Shown: positions 17,937 to 26,996, counted from the first letter of the stretch. The stretch: DNA of 64,000 nucleotides from Pseudomonas oryzihabitans (GCF_001518815.1 NZ_CP013987.1:2502501-2566500), one strand, 5' to 3'. A program made the numbers and translations. Notes: generated by a model not told the origin, from the letters alone.

Positions 17937-18614
17937 ATGTTTCAGCGTATCGCCTTCAGTGCCGGCGTGGCCGGCCTGCTCGCCGCCCTTCTGCTGAGCG
18001 TCCTGCAGAGCCTCTGGCTGACCCCGCTCATCCTTCAGGCGGAAACCTATGAGGTACAGGTCGAGGCACCGGTCATGACGGAGCATCATGAGCACGGCGC
18101 AGAAGCCTGGTCGCCGGAAGACGGCTGGCCACGCACCCTGGCCACCTTTGGCGGCAACCTGGTGGTGGCTGTGGGCTTCGGCCTGGTCCTGGCGGGCCTG
18201 TTCAATCTGCGCACACCGCACCGAACCTACCAGGGCCTGCTGTGGGGACTGGCTGGCTATGCCACCTTCTGCCTCGCGCCCAGCCTCGGCCTGCCACCGG
18301 AACTGCCAGGGACCGCCGCAGCCGACCTGACCCTAAGGCAAACCTGGTGGATCGGCACCGCTGGGGCCACCGCGTCCGCCCTCGCCCTGCTGGTCTTCGC
18401 CCGCCATCCCGGCTACAAGATCATCGCTCTGGGTCTGCTGGTATTGCCGCATGTGCTAGGTGCGCCCCAGCCCATCGAGCATTCCAGCCTGGCACCGCAC
18501 GAGCTGCAGCGGCACTTCCAGATCGCCGTGCTGGCGAGCAATCTGCCATTCTGGTTGTTGCTGGGACTGGCCTGCAGTTGGCTGTTTCGCCGTCAGGGCG
18601 CGTCACACCCATGA
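17937..18614 (+). CDS. cbtA: CbtA, cobalt transporter membrane subunit
   Basis: 225 residues with about five hydrophobic helices, as expected for CbtA. A periplasmic loop contains HHEHGAEAWSPEDGW (about 55-70), a conserved His-bearing block of the family; later GLLWGLAGYATFCLAPSLGLPPELPG is another family signature region (about 100-125). A good Shine-Dalgarno sequence (AGAGGAG) precedes the ATG. Its stop overlaps the cobE start in ATGA. It would import Co2+ for the aerobic B12 pathway. Confidence 0.93.
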   Translation: MFQRIAFSAGVAGLLAALLLSVLQSLWLTPLILQAETYEVQVEAPVMTEHHEHGAEAWSPEDGWPRTLATFGGNLVVAVGFGLVLAGLFNLRTPHRTYQGLLWGLAGYATFCLAPSLGLPPELPGTAAADLTLRQTWWIGTAGATASALALLVFARHPGYKIIALGLLVLPHVLGAPQPIEHSSLAPHELQRHFQIAVLASNLPFWLLLGLACSWLFRRQGASHP

Positions 18615-18985
18615 AACGGGTCCTGGGCCTGGGCTGCCGGCGGGGCTGCTCGCTGGACGAACTCGCCGAACTGGCGCAGTCGGTGTTGCAGGAAGCCGAG
18701 TGCGAAATCACCGCCCTGACGGCCCTGGCCACGGTGGAAAGTCGACTGGAAGAAGGGGCCTTATGCGCCCTCGCCGAGCGCTGGCACCTGCCACTGCTCG
18801 GTTTCACGGCGGCGCAATTGGCTCAGCAGGTCGGCGTCCTTTCACCCAGCGCTGTCGCGCTGGAACACACCGGTAGCTCGAGCATTGCCGAGGCCGCGGC
18901 ATTGAGGGCGGCTGGCGAAGGTGCCCGATTGCGCGTGAGCAAGCGCAAGAGCGCGGCCGCCACGGCGGCCCTGGCCTATTCCTGA
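18611..18985 (+). CDS. cobE: Cobalamin biosynthesis protein CobE (CbiG C-terminal domain)
   Basis: 124 residues. Starts LGLGCRRGCSLDELAELAQSV, the usual opening of CobE/CbiG-C proteins; the middle has LTALATVESRLEEGALCALA and the end GARLRVSKRKSA. CobE is involved in the ring-contraction stage of corrin synthesis, but its exact role is unresolved. The start overlaps cbtA by 4 bp, so it shares the riboswitch-controlled operon. The 3' end overlaps the convergent scpA by 10 bp. Confidence 0.88.
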   Translation: MKRVLGLGCRRGCSLDELAELAQSVLQEAECEITALTALATVESRLEEGALCALAERWHLPLLGFTAAQLAQQVGVLSPSAVALEHTGSSSIAEAAALRAAGEGARLRVSKRKSAAATAALAYS

Positions 18986-19818
18986 GGCGCCACTTCGGCG
19001 TCGGCGCCACTGATCCGGGCGCGGACATGGATGGGGCTGAAGGCTTCGTGCTGGACCAGCTCCACCAGGGATTCCTTGACCAGTTCGAGGATGGCCATGA
19101 AGGTCACCACCACACCGAGACGGCCTTCTTCCTGGGTGAACAGGGCGACGAAGGGCACGAAGGCGCCGTCCTTGAGTCGCTCCAGCACCTGGCTCATCCG
19201 CTCGCGGGTAGATAGCACCTCACGAGTCACCTGATGGCTCTCGAAGAGATCCGCCCGGCGCAGTACCTCGCCCATGGCCAGCAGCAGCTCGCCCAGTTCG
19301 ACCTCGGGCAACAGTTTGCGCGCACGCGCCTCGGGCGCCGGCAAAGTGGGTACCACGAAGTTACGCCCCTCGCGCGGCAGGTCGTCGAGATCCTCGGCGG
19401 CCTTCTTGAAGCGTTCGTACTCCTGCAGCCGGCGAATCAGTTCGGCGCGCGGATCCTCATCCTCGGCTTCCAGGCCTTCGGCCCGGGGCAACAGCATGCG
19501 CGACTTGATCTCCGCCAGCATGGCCGCCATCAGCAGGTACTCGGCGGCCAGTTCCAGCTGCACCGCCTTCATCAACTCGACATAGCTCATGTACTGCCGG
19601 GTGATCTCGGCGACGGGGATGTCGAGGATGTCGATGTTCTGCTTGCGGATCAGATAGAGCAGCAGGTCCAGCGGCCCTTCGAAGGCTTCGAGAAAGACCT
19701 CCAGCGCATCCGGCGGGATATAGAGGTCCTGGGGCAGCTCGGTGAAGGCCTCGCCATACACCAGCGCCAGGCGTAGCTGCTCGGGTTCGAGCAGCTGGGG
19801 ATCCAGGGCCTCGCTCAT
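18976..19818 (-). CDS. scpA: Segregation and condensation protein A
   Basis: 280 residues, kleisin of the SMC-ScpAB condensin. N-terminal signature FEGPLDLLLYLIRKQNIDILDIPVAEIT (given by its place, about 46-74), central linker with LLPRAEGLEAEDEDPRAEL, and a C-terminal winged helix that includes EEGRLGVVVTFMAILELVKE. It follows yciO with a 4-bp overlap. In most pseudomonads scpB lies directly downstream; here the downstream gene is the convergent cobE, so scpB is not adjacent. Confidence 0.93.
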   Translation of the reverse strand: MSEALDPQLLEPEQLRLALVYGEAFTELPQDLYIPPDALEVFLEAFEGPLDLLLYLIRKQNIDILDIPVAEITRQYMSYVELMKAVQLELAAEYLLMAAMLAEIKSRMLLPRAEGLEAEDEDPRAELIRRLQEYERFKKAAEDLDDLPREGRNFVVPTLPAPEARARKLLPEVELGELLLAMGEVLRRADLFESHQVTREVLSTRERMSQVLERLKDGAFVPFVALFTQEEGRLGVVVTFMAILELVKESLVELVQHEAFSPIHVRARISGADAEVAPQE

Positions 19819-20444
19819 GCTTCGATCATGAAGGGCGTGGGATCACCGGCACCGACACGGATCACCTCGGGCTCGTCGTCGGCCAGGCTGATGACGGTGG
19901 ACGGCTGCAAGCCACCGGGTCCGCCTTCGATCACCAGGTCGACGAAGTGGTCGAGGCGTTCGCGGATTTCCCAGGCATCGCCGAGGGCGTCCTCATCCCC
20001 GGGAAGAATCAGGCTCACGCTCATCAGCGGCTCGCCCAGTGCTTCCAGCAGCGCCAGGGTGATGGGATGCTGGGGCACCCGAACACCAATGGTGCGCCGC
20101 TTGGGATGCAGCAGCATCCGCGGCACCTCGCGGGTAGCGTTGAGGATGAAGGTATAGGGCCCGGGCGTATAGGCCTTGAGCAGGCGGAAAGCGCTGGTAT
20201 CCACCTTGGCATAGATGCCGAGCTCCGAGAGATCGCAACACACCAGGGTGAAGTTGTGCTTGTCGTCGAGCTGGCGGATGCGGCGAATCCGCTCCACGGC
20301 GCTCTTCTCGCCGATTCGGCAGCCCAGCGCATAGGACGAATCGGTGGGATAGGCGATGACACCACCGGACTGGATGATTTCCACGGCCTGACGAATCAGC
20401 CGCGGCTGGGGATTCTGCGGATGAATCTCGATGAACTGGCTCAT
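19815..20444 (-). CDS. yciO: YciO/YrdC/Sua5-family protein (threonylcarbamoyl-AMP synthase-like)
   Basis: 209 residues from [20 protein letters not shown], chosen because its ATG overlaps the upstream PHP-gene stop by 4 bp. It shows the YrdC fold motifs GGVIAYPTDSSYALGCRIGE (about 26-45), KHNFTLVCCDLSELG and KRRTIGVRVPQHPI. This set is the YciO branch, which resembles the tRNA t6A enzyme TsaC but may have another role. It sits in a translationally coupled row PHP-yciO-scpA. Confidence 0.9.
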   Translation of the reverse strand: MSQFIEIHPQNPQPRLIRQAVEIIQSGGVIAYPTDSSYALGCRIGEKSAVERIRRIRQLDDKHNFTLVCCDLSELGIYAKVDTSAFRLLKAYTPGPYTFILNATREVPRMLLHPKRRTIGVRVPQHPITLALLEALGEPLMSVSLILPGDEDALGDAWEIRERLDHFVDLVIEGGPGGLQPSTVISLADDEPEVIRVGAGDPTPFMIEA

Positions 20445-21313
20445 TGGGGTTCCCGATTCTGAGGGTACAGCGGTTGACTGAAGCGCGCCCAGAGGGGCGG
20501 CAGATCTTCGGGCAACGGACGGTACATGCCCAGGTCCGACCAATCGGCTGGCGCATGGAAATCGCTGCCCGCACTCACCATCAGACCAAATTCCCGCGCC
20601 AGAATTGCCAGGGTGCCGACCTGCTCGGCCGGCTGTATGCCGTTGACCACCTCGATGGCATGGCCGCCACCGGTGACGAATTCGCCGATCAGCTTCCGCA
20701 GCTTGGTGCGCGTGAAGCCATACGCCAGGGGGTGCGCCAGGCTGATCCAGGCCTTGGCGCCCTTCAGGGTGGCCAGGGTATCGGCCAGGGTCGGCCAGTG
20801 CTGCTTGACGTCACCGAGCTTGCCGCCGCCCAGCCACTTGCGAAAGGCATCGCCCCGGTCTTGGACAAGACCGGCCTGTACCAGGTATTCGGCGAAGTGC
20901 GGTCGCGCCGGCGCGTTGCGACTATCACCCAGCGCCAACTGCACCGCCCGAGCGCCTTCCAGAGTGCCGGGCATGCCCTTGGCCGCCAGCCGCCGGTCGA
21001 TTTCCCGGGCACGCTCCCAGCGTCCTTCGTGCAAGGCTTCCAGGGCGGCGTTCAGCGCTGGGGCCTCGGGATCGAAGTTGTAGCCCAGCACATGCAAGGT
21101 CGCCCCGCCCCAGGTACAGGACATCTCGATCCCGGAGAGCAGGCGAAGACCCAGGCCATCCGCCGCCTCCAGCGCTTCGGCGTAACCGTCCAGGGTGTCA
21201 TGATCGGTGATGGCCAGCAGCTGTACCCCGCGCTCATGGGCCCGTCTGACGACCTCGGCGGGCGCGAAGGCGCCGTCCGACGCAGTGGTATGACAGTGCA
21301 GGTCGATACGCAT
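20441..21313 (-). CDS. rnm: PHP-domain 5'-3' exonuclease (RNase AM/YciV family)
   Basis: 290 residues. N-terminal PHP metal site [18 protein letters not shown], then [13 protein letters not shown] (about 33-45), a [10 protein letters not shown] acid ligand, [15 protein letters not shown] and C-terminal SAGSDFHAP. The family removes nucleotides from short RNA 5' ends and hydrolyses 3',5'-bisphosphonucleosides. It heads the PHP-yciO-scpA operon with an ATGA overlap and is divergent from yciB, separated by 61 bp. Confidence 0.88.
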   Translation of the reverse strand: MRIDLHCHTTASDGAFAPAEVVRRAHERGVQLLAITDHDTLDGYAEALEAADGLGLRLLSGIEMSCTWGGATLHVLGYNFDPEAPALNAALEALHEGRWERAREIDRRLAAKGMPGTLEGARAVQLALGDSRNAPARPHFAEYLVQAGLVQDRGDAFRKWLGGGKLGDVKQHWPTLADTLATLKGAKAWISLAHPLAYGFTRTKLRKLIGEFVTGGGHAIEVVNGIQPAEQVGTLAILAREFGLMVSAGSDFHAPADWSDLGMYRPLPEDLPPLWARFSQPLYPQNREPQ

Positions 21314-21374
21314 GGGCTTTCTCCTTCGGCTTCATCGGGTATTATGCCGCGATGCACTGCTATCGGCTGCGTTA

Positions 21375-21959
21375 ATGAAACAATTCATCGACTTCATTCC
21401 CCTCCTGCTGTTCTTCCTGGTCTACAAGCTCGATCCGCGTCCGGTGGAATTCGCCGGGCACGCCTTCACCCTGGGCGGCATCTTCAGTGCCACCGCGGTG
21501 TTGATCATTGCCTCTCTGGTGGTCTACGGCGTGATCTACGCGACCCAGCGCCGGCTGGAGAAGAGCCAGTGGCTGACGCTGATCGCCTGCCTGGTATTTG
21601 GCGGCATGACCCTGGCGTTCCACAGCGAGACCTTTCTCAAGTGGAAGGCGCCGGTGGTGAACTGGCTGTTCGCCCTGGCCTTCCTCGGCAGTCAGTTCAT
21701 CGGCGACAAACCGCTGATCCAGCGCATGCTGGGCCACGCGGTGCGCTTGCCCGCGCCGATCTGGACGCGCCTGAACATCGCCTGGATCATCTTTTTCATC
21801 GTCTGCGGCTGCGCGAATCTCTATGTGGCCTTCACCTACGAAAGCTTCTGGGTCGACTTCAAGGTCTTCGGCAGCCTGGCGATGACCCTGGTATTCATGC
21901 TCGGTCAGGGCCTCTATCTGGCGCGCCATCTGCAACCGATGGATGAACCGCGAGATTGA
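21375..21959 (+). CDS. yciB: Inner membrane septation-associated protein YciB (IspZ)
   Basis: 194 residues, five or six membrane helices. The opening [19 protein letters not shown] is the invariant start of the family, and [20 protein letters not shown] and [12 protein letters not shown] match its conserved blocks. The ATG at 21375 is used rather than the upstream in-frame ATG, which lacks family similarity. YciB affects cell-envelope integrity and septation; its biochemical role is unknown. It lies 4 bp before cpxR. Confidence 0.93.
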   Translation: MKQFIDFIPLLLFFLVYKLDPRPVEFAGHAFTLGGIFSATAVLIIASLVVYGVIYATQRRLEKSQWLTLIACLVFGGMTLAFHSETFLKWKAPVVNWLFALAFLGSQFIGDKPLIQRMLGHAVRLPAPIWTRLNIAWIIFFIVCGCANLYVAFTYESFWVDFKVFGSLAMTLVFMLGQGLYLARHLQPMDEPRD

Positions 21960-21963
21960 TTCC

Positions 21964-22641
21964 ATGAGTCAGATTCTGCTGATCGACGATGATCAGGAGC
22001 TGTGCGAGCTGCTCGGCGCCTGGCTGAAACAGGAAGGCTTCGAGGTCACCGCCTGCCACGCCGGCAGCGACGCGCGCATCCAGTTGCGCGACGCGACGCC
22101 GGACGTCGTGGTGCTGGACGTGATGCTGCCCGACGGCAGTGGCCTGGAGCTGCTCAAGCAGCTGCGTAGCGATCATCCGCAACTGCCGGTGCTGATGCTC
22201 TCGGGACGGGGCGAGCCGCTGGACCGGATCCTCGGCCTGGAGCTGGGCGCCGACGACTACCTGGCCAAACCCTGCGATCCGCGCGAACTCACCGCGCGCC
22301 TGAGGGCCATCCTCAGGCGCAGCCATCCGGCCCAGCCGGCAGCACGCCTGCAACTGGGCGACCTGTCGCTGAGCCTGGCACGGGGCGTGGCCAACATCGG
22401 CGAAACCGAGATCACCCTCACCCTCACCGAGAGTCGCATCCTCGAAGCCCTGCTACGCCAGCCCGGAGAACCCCTGGAGAAGCAGGCCCTGGCCCAGGTG
22501 GCACTCGGTCGCAAGCTGACACTCTATGATCGCAGCCTGGACATGCACGTCAGCAATCTGCGGCGCAAGCTCGGTAGCCACGCCGATGGCCGTCCACGCA
22601 TCCTGGCGCTGCGCGGTCGCGGCTACTACTACAGCGTCTAG
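21964..22641 (+). CDS. cpxR: CpxR-like envelope-stress response regulator
   Basis: 225 residues from MSQILLIDDDQELCELLGAW. Receiver with IDDD pocket, phosphoacceptor in VVVLDVMLPDGSGLELL, and Lys in DDYLAKPCDPREL; the effector half is an OmpR winged helix with TESRILEALLRQPGEPLEKQ and RGRGYYYSV at the end. The wording of the N-terminus and the order cpxR-cpxP-cpxA match the Pseudomonas CpxRA system. It begins 4 bp after yciB, so readthrough from that gene is likely. A GTAAA-N6-GTAAA site follows it. Confidence 0.88.
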   Translation: MSQILLIDDDQELCELLGAWLKQEGFEVTACHAGSDARIQLRDATPDVVVLDVMLPDGSGLELLKQLRSDHPQLPVLMLSGRGEPLDRILGLELGADDYLAKPCDPRELTARLRAILRRSHPAQPAARLQLGDLSLSLARGVANIGETEITLTLTESRILEALLRQPGEPLEKQALAQVALGRKLTLYDRSLDMHVSNLRRKLGSHADGRPRILALRGRGYYYSV

Positions 22642-22656
22642 CACCGCCACGTCGCC

Positions 22657-22672
22657 TTTACCCCCTCTTTAC
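22657..22672. promoter_or_regulatory. CpxR box upstream of the cpxP-like gene
   Basis: TTTAC-N6-TTTAC on the plus strand, that is GTAAA-N6-GTAAA on the minus strand, about 84 bp before the cpxP-like start codon. The E. coli CpxR consensus is GTAAA-N4-8-GTAAA. It predicts induction of the periplasmic gene by envelope stress. Confidence 0.7.
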
Positions 22673-22755
22673 GCCCGCTGACCGCCACTGACTCCCCCTG
22701 CTCCTAGACTGGGCCCATCCGGTATTGCACCGGTCATCCCAAGGAGATTTCCCCG

Positions 22756-23190
22756 ATGCGCAAGCTCATGCCCGCCGTGCTGTTCGCCGCCCTGCTGCCG
22801 ACCCTGACCCTGGCCGCCACCCAGGACGGCCCTGACATCACCCCGCCGCCCCACGGCAAGCTGATGGATGGCGGCCCCCGTGGCGACGGCCCTCTGCGCG
22901 ACCTCAAGCTCACCGCCGAGCAACGCGAGCAGGTCGGTAAGCTGATGGGCGAAGAGCGTCAGCAGCAGCGCGAGATCGTCAAAAGCTATCTCGACAAGCT
23001 GCCCGAGGATCAGCGCAAGGCCCTGCATGATCAGCTGGATGGCAACCGCGACAAGACTCGTCAGTCCATTCGCGCCCTCCTCAAGCCCGATCAGCAGAAG
23101 CGCTTCGACGAAATGGAAAAGAAGCGGGAGGATCGCGCCAAGGAGTGGGCCGAGTTCCAGCAGTGGAAGCAGGACCACAAGTCCTCGTAA
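22756..23190 (+). CDS. Periplasmic CpxP/Spy-like protein
   Basis: 144 residues. Signal peptide MRKLMPAVLFAALLPTLTLA, then a mostly helical, highly charged protein with an LTxxQ-like motif in LKLTAEQREQVGKLM and a second repeat unit around DQQKRFDEMEKKRED. CpxP/Spy proteins act as periplasmic chaperones, and CpxP also dampens the CpxA kinase. Position between cpxR and cpxA and the GTAAA repeats upstream support a Cpx role. Distant enough from E. coli CpxP that the gene symbol is withheld. Confidence 0.82.
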   Translation: MRKLMPAVLFAALLPTLTLAATQDGPDITPPPHGKLMDGGPRGDGPLRDLKLTAEQREQVGKLMGEERQQQREIVKSYLDKLPEDQRKALHDQLDGNRDKTRQSIRALLKPDQQKRFDEMEKKREDRAKEWAEFQQWKQDHKSS

Positions 23191-23234
23191 TTCCCACCCG
23201 CTGCGCCGATGGTCCTCGGCGCAGCGCCCAACCA

Positions 23235-23419
23235 AGAGCCTGCCCCCAATCTCGCGCGTTAGAGTCAGACAAGGCTAGGCGGCCCCGCGAAAACACCTGA
23301 AAAAGCGGATCGGACCTGCGCTCACGGTTACCACTGGCAAGTGAGCACTCCGACCGGGCTGACGACCCAGGCCTTTCCGACGCAGTCTGGCCGACCCGCA
23401 ACAGGATAAAAGCAGGCTT
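23235..23419. repeat. Dispersed intergenic repeat, copy C, between cpxP and cpxA
   Basis: 185 bp with inverted ends AGAGCCTG and CAGGCTT and interior similarity to copies A and B (CGCGAAAACACCTGA, GAGCACTCCGAC, CAGTCTGGCCGAC). It finishes 12 bp before the cpxA start codon and so forms most of that gene's leader. Non-coding. Confidence 0.65.
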
Positions 23420-23431
23420 CAAGGCGACCGC

Positions 23432-24805
23432 ATGGTTTTTCGCTCTCTCTTCTGGCGCATCTTCGCCACCTTCTGGCTGGCCATCCTGTCCGCGGTGGGC
23501 CTGACCATGCTGCTCGGCCACCTGGCCGATCAGGACTCCTGGATCCTCGCGCAGCATCCCGGCTTGCGCGACCTGCCCGAACAGTGGGTGCAACGCTATG
23601 AAAACGAAGGCCCCGCCGCCGCCCAAGGATTGCTCGAACAGCGCAAAGGCCGCTACGGCATCGATGTGCTGGTGCTGGGCGAGAACGGCTCGCCCCTGGT
23701 GCGCGGCACCCTGCCACCGCGCATCTTCGACCAGGATCTTGACCAGCCGCAGCGTCAGCAGCGCCCCGGCCCCGGCGCCCGCGATCCAAACCGTCCGTTG
23801 CCCTGGCGACGGCTGACCGACGAATACACCAGTTCCAGTGGCCAGAACTACCTGTTCATCTATCACCTGCCCACGCCCGAGCTAGGCGCCTGGCGCCGTC
23901 AGAGTCTGTTCTGGCCGGTCGGCATGCTGGCCATCGCCACCGTGGTGTTGACCCTCTTCAGCCTGCTGCTGACCCTGAGCCTGACCCGGCCGCTCAATCA
24001 CCTGCGGCGCGCGGTGCACGATCTCGGCCAGACCGCCTATCAGCAGGACACCCTGGCGCGTCTTGCGCGCCGCAAGGACGAACTGGGCGTGCTGGCCGGA
24101 GACTTCAATCGGATGGGCGCCCACCTGCAGCGCCTGATCGACAGCCAGCGCCAGCTGCTGCGCGATGTGTCCCACGAATTGCGTTCACCCCTGGCACGCC
24201 TGCGCATCGCCCTGGCACTGGCCGAACGCTCCGATCCCCACGACCTGGGCAACATGTGGCCGCGCCTCACCCTGGAATGCGATCGCCTGGAAACCCTGAT
24301 CGGCGAGATTCTCGCCCTCGCCCGCCAGGAAGCGGATCCGGGCCCACCCGAGCAGCTGGAACTGCACCCGCTGCTCGAAGGCCTGGTCGAGGATGCCCAG
24401 CTCAGCGCGCCTCAGCAGCGGATCGAACTGGACGTTCCCCTCGCCCTGCGCCTGGACGGTTGGCCCGATGTGCTGGAACGCGCCTTGGACAATCTGCTGC
24501 GCAATGCCCTGCGGTTCAATCCGCCAACACGGCCCATCGTCATCTCCGCGGCAGTGGCGGAGGGGGAAGTGCGCATCCAGGTGCGCGACCACGGCCCCGG
24601 CGTCAGGGCCGAGGACCTACCGCGCCTGGGCGAGCCCTTCTTTCGCTCGGACCAGCAGCAGGCCACTGGCTACGGCCTGGGCCTGGCCATCGCCCGGCGT
24701 GCCGTTGAGCGCCATGGTGGCGAGCTGCACCTGAGCAACCACCCGGACGGCGGCTTTCTCGCTACCGTCACCTTGCCACTCAGGCCGGTCCTGGCCAATG
24801 GCTGA
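23432..24805 (+). CDS. cpxA: CpxA-like sensor histidine kinase
   Basis: 457 residues. N-terminal helix LFWRIFATFWLAILSAVGLT, periplasmic domain about 30-160, second helix about 165-185, HAMP, then H-box LLRDVSHELRSPLARLRIAL, N-box ALDNLLRNALRF, G-boxes VRDHGPGV and GYGLGLAIARRAV. Start ATG has AAGG 7 nt upstream, next to the repeat copy C. It would phosphorylate CpxR in response to misfolded envelope proteins. The last 26 bp overlap the convergent nitroreductase gene. Confidence 0.88.
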   Translation: MVFRSLFWRIFATFWLAILSAVGLTMLLGHLADQDSWILAQHPGLRDLPEQWVQRYENEGPAAAQGLLEQRKGRYGIDVLVLGENGSPLVRGTLPPRIFDQDLDQPQRQQRPGPGARDPNRPLPWRRLTDEYTSSSGQNYLFIYHLPTPELGAWRRQSLFWPVGMLAIATVVLTLFSLLLTLSLTRPLNHLRRAVHDLGQTAYQQDTLARLARRKDELGVLAGDFNRMGAHLQRLIDSQRQLLRDVSHELRSPLARLRIALALAERSDPHDLGNMWPRLTLECDRLETLIGEILALARQEADPGPPEQLELHPLLEGLVEDAQLSAPQQRIELDVPLALRLDGWPDVLERALDNLLRNALRFNPPTRPIVISAAVAEGEVRIQVRDHGPGVRAEDLPRLGEPFFRSDQQQATGYGLGLAIARRAVERHGGELHLSNHPDGGFLATVTLPLRPVLANG

Positions 24806-25346
24806 CCTGGGCGCTCAGATCGCGCGCCGCCGGAACTCGCGGCGCCACCTCCGGCGTGCCCAGGTAGATGTAGCCCACCAACTGCTCGTTATCGGTCAGC
24901 CCCAGGCCCTGCAGCACCCAGGCGTCGTAGCTGAATTCACCGGAGCGCCAAACCGCGCCCAGGCCCAGGGCGAAGGCCGCATTGACCAGACCGTGGGCGA
25001 CGCAGCCAGCGGTGATGATCTGCTCCTGCAGGGGCACCTTGGGGTGCTCCTGGGGCGCGGCGACGACGGCGATCACCAGGGGTGCCCGCAGCGGCATGCG
25101 TCGGGCCTTGTCCAGGGCGGCAGCATCCGCCTCGGGCTCGCGGCGACGCAGGGCTTCGGCATAGAGCTCACCGAGGGCGGCTCGATCCTCGCCAGACACC
25201 AGAATCAGCCGCCAGGGGCGCAGCAGCTTGTGGTCCGGGGCACGGTCCGCGGCGCGCAGCAGTGTCTCGAGTTGCTCGGGGGTGGGGCCCGGTTCGGTCA
25301 GGCGACCGACCGAGGCGCGGTTGCAAAGGGCTGCGAGGGCATCCAT
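24780..25346 (-). CDS. Nitroreductase family protein (YdjA-like)
   Basis: 188 residues from MDALAALCNRASVGRL; the ATG at 25346 fits the family start, with a longer in-frame form judged spurious. FMN-binding elements: N-terminal RAS-VGRL, APDHKLLRPWRLILVSG (about 36-52), and a late GLGAVWRSGEFSYDAWV block with HWPGPA close to the end. YdjA-like enzymes are compact NAD(P)H-dependent flavoproteins with unclear natural substrates. Tail-to-tail overlap with cpxA. Confidence 0.88.
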   Translation of the reverse strand: MDALAALCNRASVGRLTEPGPTPEQLETLLRAADRAPDHKLLRPWRLILVSGEDRAALGELYAEALRRREPEADAAALDKARRMPLRAPLVIAVVAAPQEHPKVPLQEQIITAGCVAHGLVNAAFALGLGAVWRSGEFSYDAWVLQGLGLTDNEQLVGYIYLGTPEVAPRVPAARDLSAQVSHWPGPA

Positions 25347-25546
25347 AGCGTCTCTCCTGTAAAGATGCCGCAGTGTACCCCAGGGACGACTGGTGATTTT
25401 CGATGTCACAGCAGCGGAATTGCTGACATTCTTGGCCGCCACCCAGGCGGTCAGCTAAGATCGCGACAGCTAGAAAACCCGGCCGCTTTCATCGTCGCGA
25501 ACGGAGTTATCCCGACCTCTCGCCTTTCTCGAAACGGACCCGACAG

Positions 25547-26929
25547 ATGAAGTTTGCGCTCAACCGGTTCCTCGCTGCATCCGGTGACAGCCTGGGCGTC
25601 TACTACGCTCGGGTATTCGCCTATCTGATCGCCGCCGCCAGCGTCACCGCGGGTTACTACACCCAAGCCGATGCCGTGGGCCTGTGGCTGATCCCCTATG
25701 CCCTGCTCTATCCCCATGTGGCCCAGACCCTGAGCCTGAAGCTCAGGCGCGATCGTGGCGCCCAGACCGATATCCTGCTGGCCGCCATCGATGCCATCCA
25801 TGTCGGCATGGCCGCGGTGGTGTTGCGCTTCCCGCTGATGCCCACCCTGATGCTGCTGTTCATGCTGGGCTACACCAGCATGTTGCGAGGCGGTCCGCGC
25901 CTGCTCGGTCTCTGCCTGCTATTCGCCACCAGTGCCGCGGCGCTGGGCAGTGCCACCTTCTTCCAGGGCGTCGACCTCACCAGTCCGCTACTGGTGGCCG
26001 TCACCAGCGTGGTGGGCACCATGCTGCACCTCTGGGGGACCGGTTACTTCCTGCATCGGCAGCGCAAGCGCCTCATACAGATCAACGACGACCTCAAGCG
26101 CGAGCAGGAGAAGTCCGCGATCCTCGCGCACAACCTGGCGAAATACCTCTCCCCTCAGGTGTGGGAGTCCATTTTCACCGGCAAGCAGCACATCGCCCTG
26201 GGTACCCAGCGCAAGAAAATCACGGTGTTCTTCTCCGACATCAAGGGCTTCACCGAGCTGTCCGAAGAACTCGAGGCCGAAGCCCTCACCGACATGCTCA
26301 ACAACTACCTCAACGAAATGTCGAAGATCGCCGTGAAATACGGCGGGACCATCGACAAGTTCGTTGGCGACTGCGTCATGGTGTTCTTTGGCGACGCCAA
26401 CAGCCAGGGCGCCAAGAAGGACGCCGTGGCCGCGGTCTCCATGGCCATCGCCATGCGCAAGCACATGAAGGTGCTGCGCCAGCAGTGGCGCAGCCAGGGC
26501 ATCAACAAGCCCCTGGAAATCCGCATGGGCCTGAACACCGGTTACTGCACGGTCGGCAACTTCGGCTCCAGCACGCGCATGGACTACACCATCATCGGTC
26601 GCGAAGTGAACCTGGCCAGCCGCCTGGAAAACGCTGCGGACGCCGGCGAGATCCTGATCAGCCACGAGACCTACTCGCTGATCAAGGACACCATCATGTG
26701 CCGTGACAAGAGCTGGATCACCGTCAAGGGCTTCAGCAAGCCGGTACAGATCTACCAGGTGGTCGACTTCCGGCGCGACCTGGGCGCCTCGCCCAGCTAT
26801 GTCGAGCACGAGCTGCCGGGCTTCTCCATGTACCTGGATACCAACAACATCCAGAACTACGACAAGGAGCGGGTCATCCAGGCGCTGCAGCTGGCGGCGG
26901 AGAAGCTCAAGGACAAGGTGATCTTCTAG
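25547..26929 (+). CDS. cyaB: Membrane adenylate cyclase, MASE2 plus class III catalytic domain (CyaB-like)
   Basis: 460 residues. The first about 190 form a MASE2 sensor of six hydrophobic helices; a short linker helix (KREQEKSAILAHNLAKYLSP) leads to the class III cyclase domain. Metal-binding Asp residues are in VFFSDIKGFTELSEEL and the loop GDCVMVFFGD; the substrate-specifying lysine region and RMDYTIIGREVNLASRLE transition-state block are also present. Length and layout match P. aeruginosa CyaB, the main cAMP source for Vfr virulence control. A terminator shared with deaD follows. Confidence 0.93.
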   Translation: MKFALNRFLAASGDSLGVYYARVFAYLIAAASVTAGYYTQADAVGLWLIPYALLYPHVAQTLSLKLRRDRGAQTDILLAAIDAIHVGMAAVVLRFPLMPTLMLLFMLGYTSMLRGGPRLLGLCLLFATSAAALGSATFFQGVDLTSPLLVAVTSVVGTMLHLWGTGYFLHRQRKRLIQINDDLKREQEKSAILAHNLAKYLSPQVWESIFTGKQHIALGTQRKKITVFFSDIKGFTELSEELEAEALTDMLNNYLNEMSKIAVKYGGTIDKFVGDCVMVFFGDANSQGAKKDAVAAVSMAIAMRKHMKVLRQQWRSQGINKPLEIRMGLNTGYCTVGNFGSSTRMDYTIIGREVNLASRLENAADAGEILISHETYSLIKDTIMCRDKSWITVKGFSKPVQIYQVVDFRRDLGASPSYVEHELPGFSMYLDTNNIQNYDKERVIQALQLAAEKLKDKVIF

Positions 26930-26951
26930 CCGACCGCTTTCCTGCAGGCAG

Positions 26952-26980
26952 AAAAAAGCCCCGGATATCCGGGGCTTTTT
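26952..26980. terminator. Bidirectional terminator between cyaB and deaD
   Basis: Perfect hairpin GCCCCGGAT/ATCCGGGGC flanked by A6 on the left and T5 on the right, in the gap between two convergent genes, so it can end both transcripts. Confidence 0.93.
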
Positions 26981-26996
26981 CATGTGACCGCGGGGA

